From NCBI GenBank assembly GCA_023436305.1, contig JAEZJQ010000033.1, positions 1 to 8,646 of the forward strand: 8,646 nt of DNA, in the 5' to 3' direction. Each line of letters opens with the position of its first letter. Positions within the stretch are counted from its first letter, which is position 1. The notes beneath the pieces were generated by a model. That model searched no databases, was not told where the DNA came from, and saw only the letters and a list, made by a program, of their open reading frames with translations. This document shows, one piece after another, positions 1 through 5,169 of the stretch. Origin of the DNA: Bacillota bacterium (GTDB taxonomy: Bacteria; Bacillota; UBA4882; UBA8346). The translations under genes were made by a program, and so were the position numbers.

Positions 1-170
1 CCCCCGAACACACCGCCAAGAATTTATTGATCCGGGCCGAACGGGGAGTAAAACCCGGTGAAGCCGAATTTGTCAAAGAATACCTGGCCTTAAAAGAATT
101 CTGGCAGGTGGAACCGGCCATTGAAAAGATGCTGGGGGCGGAGTTCGAGGGGTATTTGAAGGATTTTTAA
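1..170 (+). CDS. C-terminal fragment of an unidentified protein
   Basis: An open frame enters from the left window edge (first full codon at position 3) and stops at TAA 168-170, leaving 55 visible residues that begin PEHTAKNLLIRA and end GYLKDF. The tail is charged and apparently helical, with no membrane segment and no motif I recognise, so I assign no function. It is read as a real gene because the frame is open throughout, the codons look normal, and a strong intrinsic terminator follows 38 bases after the stop. It is the only + strand gene in the window and converges on the cellulase gene whose stop is at 268, so it probably belongs to a different transcription unit. Confidence 0.7.
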   Translation, partial: PEHTAKNLLIRAERGVKPGEAEFVKEYLALKEFWQVEPAIEKMLGAEFEGYLKDF

Positions 171-197
171 TCATAAAATAGCAGTGGTTTTTAGACT

Positions 198-251
198 AAA
201 AAAACTATTTAACCCGCGCATCCGAAAGACGCGCGGGTTAATTGTTTTTTT
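198..251. terminator. Bidirectional Rho-independent terminator
   Basis: A perfect 11-bp inverted repeat (209-219 paired with 231-241, core AACCCGCGC/GCGCGGGTT) encloses an 11-base loop. On the + strand it is followed by GT and seven T (245-251). On the minus strand it is followed, after a short AAATAG, by seven T (complement of A198-204). It therefore serves both the + strand gene ending at 170 and the minus strand GH9 gene ending at 268, as expected between convergent genes. Confidence 0.92.
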
Positions 252-267
252 GAAGCTCCGTTCTATA

Positions 268-2565
268 TTATTCGACCTGGCAAGCCGCTCCATTCAATGT
301 AAAACTGGCCGGTTTAGCGTTTGTGCCGCTATAGTTAATATTGAACCCGAAGTTTGCGGTACCTCCGCCCGCCGGGATATTGGCATTGTATCCGATATCT
401 TTCACCGATACCGAAGCCCCGTTCTGGGTGTAGCTGCCACTCCACAGATTGGTGATCGTCTGGTTACCGGGGAAGTCCCAAGCTAAAGTCCAGCCATTAA
501 CCGCCGTGGAAGTATTATTTTTAATCGTTATATTGACTGTTGCTCCACTACCCCAGTCATTCATCGTATAAATCACTACATAATTGCCAGTACCCGGAGT
601 CGGGGTCGAAACTGCGGGTGTCGCGGTACGAACCGAGGTCGGTGTGGCAATTACCGGAGTCGGGGTAGCAACTGCCGGGGTCGCGGTACGAACCGGAGTC
701 GGTGTGGGAATTACCGGAGTGGGAGTACCAATAACCGGGGTCGGGGTACGGACCGGAGTCGGTGTGGCGGTTATCACGGGTTTTGCAGTTGCAACCGGAG
801 TCGGAGTCGGCGTGGGAGTACCGCCATCACAACTTAAGGCCACGATGACATCCACCAGCCCGTATTGAATCGAAATCGAAAATTCATTATATCGCCATTG
901 ATTGGAATCAAGCGCCAAAGCCCGATCCTCATACCAGGGATGAGTACTGTTGCTGTTTAAGGGGTCGGACCAATCGGAGCCGCAGACCATATAACCCGGT
1001 AATTTAATCGTCGAGGATGCGTTACTATCCCCATCGGCGTCCAACCGGCTGTGGAGATGGGTGGTATATTTTATGCCGATACCACTGACCCAACTGTTGG
1101 CCCATGGGTTCACGCCGAAGGTCCATTGCAAGGCGCTGACGGCGGCATCCCGCAAAGAAGCATCTCCGGTAATCTCATACAACCGGATGGCGTCATCCGC
1201 GTATGACATATTCGGCTCATTGATTCCAAAACTTCCGTCATTATTTTGCCAGGTTACTCCGAAAGGAGCCACCAGGTTATTCTTCCAAACATTGATATGA
1301 TTCGTCAAGAGGGTGATGATTTTGCTTTGCAGCGTACCAGCCACCGGATAATACTCCGCCAGAGCGACCGGCTGCAAGCTCCAATAGTTGGTGGGCTTGG
1401 AATTAATCGAATTTAAACCGTTGATGTAGGTATTAATCCAACTGCCATAAGTGGTTTCATTGGTTAACCGATACAACTGGACCGCCGCCCATAAACGGGA
1501 ATTGTTCTGGTCACTGATCCCGTAAAAGCCGCCGCTCAAATTGGTATTGCTCAGCGCCCAATTATAGGCGCCAACGGCCCCGGTTTTACAGCTGTTTGAA
1601 AAAGCCGCATCCCGCGAAGCAAAAGCCCGGGCTACCGCGGCCAAGCTTCCGGCGGTCTTCATAGCCCCGTCATATGTAAATGTATTACCGCTCCGGGAAT
1701 GGCCCACCCGGTCGTCGGAATCGCCCCGCACGCCGTTGGTCTCCGCGGACGGGTATTTCCAGGAATACTGCTGGCCGTTGGGGGCATCGATGGTATCATA
1801 AATCGCACCGTTCATTCCTGCCGCCGCCTGGACTTTCAGCAGGGATTCGGCGCCAAACCGTGCTTCATCGAGCAAATCAGGCACCCCATTGCTGTCATAG
1901 TCAAAAGTGGCATTGGGATGACGCAGGAACGAAAGCGCCAGCGCCCCGGTGACCCATCCCATATTCCCGGCGTATTTGTTATTATCGCCGGCATCATGCC
2001 AGGCTCCGGTCATATCGGCATTAGCGCCCGACTCGGAACCTTTTTTGGCGTCATCCACATGGCAGGCAGTGTGTAACGCCTCGGAACTGGGGCGATTGGT
2101 GAACCCGGAGGGCAGCGCGGTATTGGTATCCACTCCGCACCGTTGCAGGCGGTAAAATTCCACCATTTCATCAGTATAATTGGTCCAGATATTCTCAGCA
2201 ACCGTAAACTGGGTTGAAGATACACCGTTGGTTACAATTTTGAAATCCCCGGTTTGGGTAAACGCACTAAAATCTATTTTATAATAGGTTTCCCCCCGGG
2301 TCCACCCCGAAGGGGTGTAAGCGGTCATGGTACCATTCACCACCTGGGTTCCATCACCGGCTTTGACAATTTGGTAAGCGGTATCGGAAAGTGTTCCTCC
2401 CGTAACCACCGCTACAGCTGTTTTCAGACTGTCCGCCGAGTAACCGGCCTGGCAAACGCTGATGGAAACGATACTGGCGGCATTTACCGTGTTCTGAGGA
2501 AGCATCCAGCTAATGAATGCACCAATCATAAGAATTCCAACCAAAACAATTGCTAATTTTTTCAT
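268..2565 (-). CDS. Secreted GH9 endoglucanase (Ig-like + GH9 + Pro/Thr linker + CBM2)
   Basis: Secreted glycoside hydrolase family 9 enzyme, expected to hydrolyse beta-1,4-glucan (cellulose) by inversion. The 765 residues from the chosen ATG run as follows: signal peptide 1-29 (cleavage likely after VNA); CelD_N-type Ig-like domain about 30-125 (VCQAGYS); GH9 catalytic domain about 130-580; Pro/Thr/Val linker about 582-661; CBM2 cellulose-binding module 662-765 (NDWGSG, NGWTLAWDFPGNQ, FTLNGAAC). The catalytic base region is DAGD at 191-194 and the likely acid is Glu561 in YNEFS. The S491 to R507 stretch fits GH9 signature 1, including H505-x-R507; signature 2 is diverged after the Glu. The start at 2565 is preferred over an upstream in-frame start at 2646 because AGGAG sits 9 bases before it and a signal peptide follows at once. 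The CBM2 lacks the usual N-terminal Cys. Family assignment is secure; endo versus processive action is inferred. Confidence 0.95.
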   Translation of the reverse strand: MKKLAIVLVGILMIGAFISWMLPQNTVNAASIVSISVCQAGYSADSLKTAVAVVTGGTLSDTAYQIVKAGDGTQVVNGTMTAYTPSGWTRGETYYKIDFSAFTQTGDFKIVTNGVSSTQFTVAENIWTNYTDEMVEFYRLQRCGVDTNTALPSGFTNRPSSEALHTACHVDDAKKGSESGANADMTGAWHDAGDNNKYAGNMGWVTGALALSFLRHPNATFDYDSNGVPDLLDEARFGAESLLKVQAAAGMNGAIYDTIDAPNGQQYSWKYPSAETNGVRGDSDDRVGHSRSGNTFTYDGAMKTAGSLAAVARAFASRDAAFSNSCKTGAVGAYNWALSNTNLSGGFYGISDQNNSRLWAAVQLYRLTNETTYGSWINTYINGLNSINSKPTNYWSLQPVALAEYYPVAGTLQSKIITLLTNHINVWKNNLVAPFGVTWQNNDGSFGINEPNMSYADDAIRLYEITGDASLRDAAVSALQWTFGVNPWANSWVSGIGIKYTTHLHSRLDADGDSNASSTIKLPGYMVCGSDWSDPLNSNSTHPWYEDRALALDSNQWRYNEFSISIQYGLVDVIVALSCDGGTPTPTPTPVATAKPVITATPTPVRTPTPVIGTPTPVIPTPTPVRTATPAVATPTPVIATPTSVRTATPAVSTPTPGTGNYVVIYTMNDWGSGATVNITIKNNTSTAVNGWTLAWDFPGNQTITNLWSGSYTQNGASVSVKDIGYNANIPAGGGTANFGFNINYSGTNAKPASFTLNGAACQVE
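592..780 (-). repeat. 60-bp tandem repeat coding the Pro/Thr linker
   Basis: Three units with an exact 60-base period: 601-660, 661-720 and 721-780, with a partial start at about 592. By hand alignment the first two units agree at 53 of 60 positions and the second and third at 43 of 60, with no indels. Each unit codes 20 residues of the type PVIxTPTPVRTATPAVxTPT on the minus strand. This is the flexible linker between the GH9 catalytic domain and the CBM2. The in-frame period means copy number can change linker length without breaking the gene. Confidence 0.9.
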
Positions 2566-2574
2566 TCGATACTT

Positions 2575-2579
2575 CTCCT
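2575..2579 (-). promoter_or_regulatory. Ribosome binding site of the CBM2-bearing GH9 gene
   Basis: Minus strand reads AAAAGGAGAAGTATCGA then ATG. The AGGAG core lies 9 bases before the ATG at 2565-2563, and this decides the start against the longer in-frame reading from 2646, which would put 27 polar residues before the signal peptide. Confidence 0.85.
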
Positions 2580-2666
2580 TTTCAAAATTCAATGTGAGTG
2601 TGAATAACGATGTTAATGGAAATCCTTCTTGGTTGCTTACCTTCAATTTGTTGGGCGATCACCTCT

Positions 2667-2694
2667 TTATTAACAGTCGAAAGTCGAATGTCAA
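2667..2694 (-). promoter_or_regulatory. Candidate sigma-A promoter of the CBM2-bearing GH9 gene
   Basis: On the minus strand a perfect -35 box TTGACA (2694-2689) is followed by a 16-base spacer and TAATAA (2672-2667), preceded by TGT, which gives an extended -10. The start of transcription would fall near 2660, about 95 bases before the ATG. The spacer contains an exact 7-bp tandem repeat (+ strand AGTCGAA at 2675-2681 and 2682-2688). The -10 box is weak, so the assignment rests mainly on the -35 and the TG extension. Confidence 0.55.
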
Positions 2695-2776
2695 GAATTA
2701 AAAACCTACCTAAAACCAAAATATTTTTGAATTTTAATTAATTATTTAACAAAAGTTTAACAGATCTTTATTACAA

Positions 2777-2790
2777 TGTAAACCTTTACT
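2777..2790. promoter_or_regulatory. LacI/CcpA-type operator-like site upstream of the CBM2-bearing GH9
   Basis: The + strand reads TGTAAACCTTTACT, matching 13 of 14 positions of the cre/LacI-type consensus TGWAARCGYTWWCW; the central CG is CC. GTAAA/TTTAC are perfect inverted arms. The site lies between the lacI-type gene and the GH9 gene, about 83 bases upstream of the candidate TTGACA box. It could be the target of the neighbouring LacI protein or of a global CcpA. Its distance from the promoter leaves the mode of action open. Confidence 0.5.
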
Positions 2791-2955
2791 TGAACGGTAA
2801 TTCTCCTTTCATCATCATAAAATTCAAAAAAACACAGTCATATCTCAACCCGAAATAACCCAAAAACCATCACTGCGGGACCTTCGGTCTTGCATCGAAG
2901 AATTGCCGAGACTCTAAAAAAGAATTCTATAATTGAAGATATACAATCATATAGC

Positions 2956-3951
2956 TCAGACTGAAGATCTTTCAATCAGCTCGGGTATTAAATGGATTTT
3001 GGTGCCCTCCCCGGAGGATTGTTTTTTCAAAACGGTGGCTAAAAGGGATACGGCTTTCTCGCCCATTTCAAAACGCGGCTGGCGGATAGTGGTTAACGGC
3101 GGATGCATAATGGGGGAAAACTCCAAATCATCATATCCGATAACCGCCAAGTCACCCGGAACCGATAATCCCGCTTCATGGGCCGCAAATAATACTCCAT
3201 AGGCCATGGGGTCATTGGCGACAAAAATAGCGGTAAATTTTGGATGTTGATTTAACAACTCTTTGGCGGCTTTATAACCGCCATCCCAAATATAATTCAT
3301 GGATATCACGAATTCTTCACGAAACGGTAATCCGGCTTCCAGTAGTGCTTTCTTATAACCTTCCAGACGGTCGACGGCGGTTTGGAAATTCAACGGTCCC
3401 GAGATATGGGCGATGTTGGTATGTCCTTTATCAATCAGGTATTTGGTGGCTGTGTATCCCCCGATGATATTATTGACCCATATGCAATTGCTGCGGGGAT
3501 CGGCATGATTTCTCTCCAACAGCACAAACGGGGTTTCCTTTTCCAGGAGTTCATTAATCATTGGGTTTTGGCCAATATTGGAACCAATGATGATCAGGCC
3601 ATCCACCCGCTGAGAGTTGACCATTTTATTTAAAACATCCTGATAATTATGATACTCGAAAGAATTGGAAAACAGGAGCGAATACCCGGTTTTACTGGCC
3701 ATAAATTCCATGCCGTTGATAACGGCCGTAGAGTAATAGTCAGCCATGGATACCGATACCACTCCAAGCGTGGCGCTTTTTTTCGTTGCCAGGCTGCGTG
3801 CCGCGGCATTCGGCTGATACCCCATCTCCTTCGCCGCTTTTTTAACCATTTCCCGGGTGGTTTTTTTCACGCCGTATTTGTTATTCAAAGCCCGGGAAAC
3901 GATACTGACGGAAATGTTCAATTTCTTGGCAATATCGTTTAAAGTCACCAT
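2956..3951 (-). CDS. LacI-family transcriptional repressor
   Basis: Sugar-responsive DNA-binding regulator of the LacI/GalR family, cytoplasmic and probably dimeric. From the ATG at 3951 it has 331 residues, the usual family length. The helix-turn-helix spans residues 2-22 (VTLNDIAKKLNISVSIVSRAL), followed by TTRE and a hinge helix with PNAAARSL at 47-54, whose leucine is expected to enter the operator centre. The periplasmic-binding-protein-like effector domain follows from about residue 60, with DGLIIIGS, ANDPMAYG and IGYDDLEFSPIMHPPLTTIRQP. The ATG is preferred over an in-frame TTG 18 bases upstream because family proteins begin just before the helix-turn-helix; GAGGG lies 11 bases upstream of it. 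The gene sits between the DapA-like gene (141-bp gap) and the CBM2 cellulase, so control of the cellulases is likely but inferred. I found no clear promoter in the 141-bp gap, so it may be transcribed with the DapA-like gene. The inducer cannot be told. Confidence 0.93.
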   Translation of the reverse strand: MVTLNDIAKKLNISVSIVSRALNNKYGVKKTTREMVKKAAKEMGYQPNAAARSLATKKSATLGVVSVSMADYYSTAVINGMEFMASKTGYSLLFSNSFEYHNYQDVLNKMVNSQRVDGLIIIGSNIGQNPMINELLEKETPFVLLERNHADPRSNCIWVNNIIGGYTATKYLIDKGHTNIAHISGPLNFQTAVDRLEGYKKALLEAGLPFREEFVISMNYIWDGGYKAAKELLNQHPKFTAIFVANDPMAYGVLFAAHEAGLSVPGDLAVIGYDDLEFSPIMHPPLTTIRQPRFEMGEKAVSLLATVLKKQSSGEGTKIHLIPELIERSSV

Positions 3952-4092
3952 TCCACAACAAACCCTCAATATTCCGACTTTTTACCGGTAATCTCTTCGA
4001 TCTTAAAACATATCTGGTTATTTCGGCTTAAGATATAAATCTTCCTTCCTGCCGGTGCGGAATGGAAATATATACACGATATCCAACCCGGT

Positions 4093-4989
4093 TCACTTAA
4101 GTGCCAACATTTTTGAAATCACCCGATCCAATTTTACCTTTAAATTATCCGAGATTTCGGTGATGGGTAACCGGGTTTCCAGGGACCGGACTAAACCTTG
4201 TTGTTGCAAGCAATACTTTAAGGGTGCCGGGTTGGGCTCAATGAACAACAGCGGGATGAAATCCGCAAGACTCGTCCACTTTTCCAGAGCGGCCCGGTGG
4301 TTGTTCTCCTGAATGAATTGATATACGGCCACGAAGTCGGCGGTGGCCAAGTGGGCCGAAGCCAGGATACCCCCATCCCCGCCCAGGGTCAAGGTATTAT
4401 AGTAGAAGAGATCTTCCCCGGTAAGGATGGCAAAATCAGCCGGCGAATGTAGCAATAAATCCATGGTCTGCTTAAAATCCCCACAGGAATCTTTAATCCC
4501 CACGATGTTTTTAAGTCCGGCCAACTTGTGAATAGTTTCGTTTTCGATATTCCGGCCGGTCCGGTACGGGATATTATAAATGATAATACTCCCATCCGCG
4601 GCTTCGGAAATCTTTAAAAAGTGCTGGTAGATACCATTCTGATCAGGCCGGTTATAATAGGGACAAACCGAGAGGATGCCATCCACCCGGTACTTCTCCA
4701 ACCGCTTAACAAGCTCCACGGTTTTCTTGGTACAATTGCCTCCCACCCCCACGTAGACCGGGACCCGGCCGTTTACAAATTCCATGGTTTTAGCGGTCAA
4801 TTGTTCCATTTCGGTTTCGGTGATGGTGGGACTTTCTCCGGTGGTTCCGAGGGGAATCAACCCGCTGATTCCCTGGGAAATATAATAGTCAATCAATTTT
4901 TGATAGGAAGTATAATCGATTTCATCGTCCACAAATGGTGTAATAATCGGCAGCCACACGCCACGGATGCTTTCACTTCCAGTTTTCAT
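4093..4989 (-). CDS. dapA: DapA-family aldolase, probable 4-hydroxy-tetrahydrodipicolinate synthase
   Basis: Class I aldolase of the DHDPS/N-acetylneuraminate lyase family, 298 residues (family about 290-300), cytoplasmic, no signal peptide. The canonical reaction condenses pyruvate with aspartate semialdehyde in lysine/diaminopimelate synthesis. Visible catalytic features, by correspondence with the E. coli enzyme: GTTGES at 48-53 (pyruvate pocket Thr49/Thr50), Tyr112 in YYNRP, Tyr138 and Arg143 in YNIPYRTG, Schiff-base Lys166 in GIKDS, and EPNPAPLK near residue 251. The Arg after YNIP favours true DHDPS over KDG aldolase or neuraminate lyase. GGAGG lies 9 bases before the ATG. A terminator lies upstream of it, so it has its own promoter and is not a simple read-through of the upstream cellulase. 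Its place among cellulose genes is odd; an alternative role on a sugar-derived aldehyde is possible but unsupported by residues. Gene symbol is by family resemblance. Confidence 0.85.
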   Translation of the reverse strand: MKTGSESIRGVWLPIITPFVDDEIDYTSYQKLIDYYISQGISGLIPLGTTGESPTITETEMEQLTAKTMEFVNGRVPVYVGVGGNCTKKTVELVKRLEKYRVDGILSVCPYYNRPDQNGIYQHFLKISEAADGSIIIYNIPYRTGRNIENETIHKLAGLKNIVGIKDSCGDFKQTMDLLLHSPADFAILTGEDLFYYNTLTLGGDGGILASAHLATADFVAVYQFIQENNHRAALEKWTSLADFIPLLFIEPNPAPLKYCLQQQGLVRSLETRLPITEISDNLKVKLDRVISKMLALK

Positions 4990-4998
4990 GAATGCTAA

Positions 4999-5003
4999 CC
5001 TCC
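4999..5003 (-). promoter_or_regulatory. Ribosome binding site of the DapA-like gene
   Basis: Minus strand GGAGG, 9 bases before ATG 4989-4987 (GGAGGTTAGCATTC then ATG). It supports the chosen start. Confidence 0.85.
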
Positions 5004-5048
5004 ATCTTCAATAATTAAAACATTCGACGAAGAATAAAATATTATTTT

Positions 5049-5077
5049 ATTTTATCGATTAACCCCAAAAAATACAA
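5049..5077 (-). promoter_or_regulatory. Candidate promoter of the DapA-like gene
   Basis: On the minus strand TTGTAT (5077-5072) and TAAAAT (5054-5049) are separated by 17 bases, giving a start near 5042 and a leader of about 50 bases. It lies immediately after the terminator of the preceding cellulase gene, where a new promoter is needed. The region is very AT-rich, so chance matches are likely. The leader is too short for a lysine riboswitch and none is seen. Confidence 0.4.
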
Positions 5078-5097
5078 GGTAGAAATTGGAGGCAATG

Positions 5098-5133
5098 AAA
5101 AAAAGCCCCCATTGGATTAACCAACGGAAGCCT
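5098..5133 (-). terminator. Rho-independent terminator after the GH9 gene at 5170-7524
   Basis: On the minus strand a 13-bp stem with four G-T wobbles (5121-5133 paired with 5103-5115, core CCGTTGG/CCAATGG) closes a 5-base loop and runs into seven T (complement of A5098-5104). It begins 36 bases after the TAG stop at 5170, separating this cellulase from the DapA-like gene. Confidence 0.85.
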
Positions 5134-5169
5134 CCTACTACCATGAATACTTATACGGCCGTTGCCGGT

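Larger units (their letters stand above)
2566..2955. other. 390-bp AT-rich spacer between the LacI-type gene and the GH9 gene
   Basis: Holds the ribosome binding site, the candidate promoter and the operator-like site listed separately. The part 2820-2915, just downstream of the regulator gene in its direction of transcription, is less AT-rich and contains short inverted repeats (GACC/GGTC around 2879-2889; CAGT/ACTG at 2835-2838 and 2872-2875). On the minus strand seven T follow (complement of A2826-2832). This may be a weak terminator for the regulator gene, but the stems are short and interrupted. I see no convincing small gene here. Confidence 0.6.

Noticed and set aside
584..868. 94-codon + strand reading frame rich in Gly and Val
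   Set aside because: It is the antisense of the Pro/Thr linker repeats; its GVGV composition is just the complement of the coding repeat, with no ribosome binding site.
1680..2155. Three overlapping + strand reading frames
   Set aside because: They lie wholly within the GH9 catalytic domain on the other strand and have no family motifs.
2566..2646. 27-codon N-terminal extension of the CBM2-bearing GH9
   Set aside because: It has no good ribosome binding site and would bury the signal peptide; AGGAG 9 bases before ATG 2565 fixes the start.
3952..3969. TTG start giving a 337-residue LacI protein
   Set aside because: Adds MRVCCG ahead of the conserved N-terminus; the ATG just before VTLNDIAKKL is the family-typical start.
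4000..4034. 7-bp inverted repeat ATCTTAA/TTAAGAT upstream of the LacI gene
   Set aside because: AT-rich arms 21 bases apart with no match to a LacI-type operator or a terminator; likely chance.
4990..5097. Lysine riboswitch in front of the DapA-like gene
   Set aside because: The leader after the candidate promoter is only about 50 bases and AT-rich, far too short for the lysine aptamer, and no conserved elements are visible.
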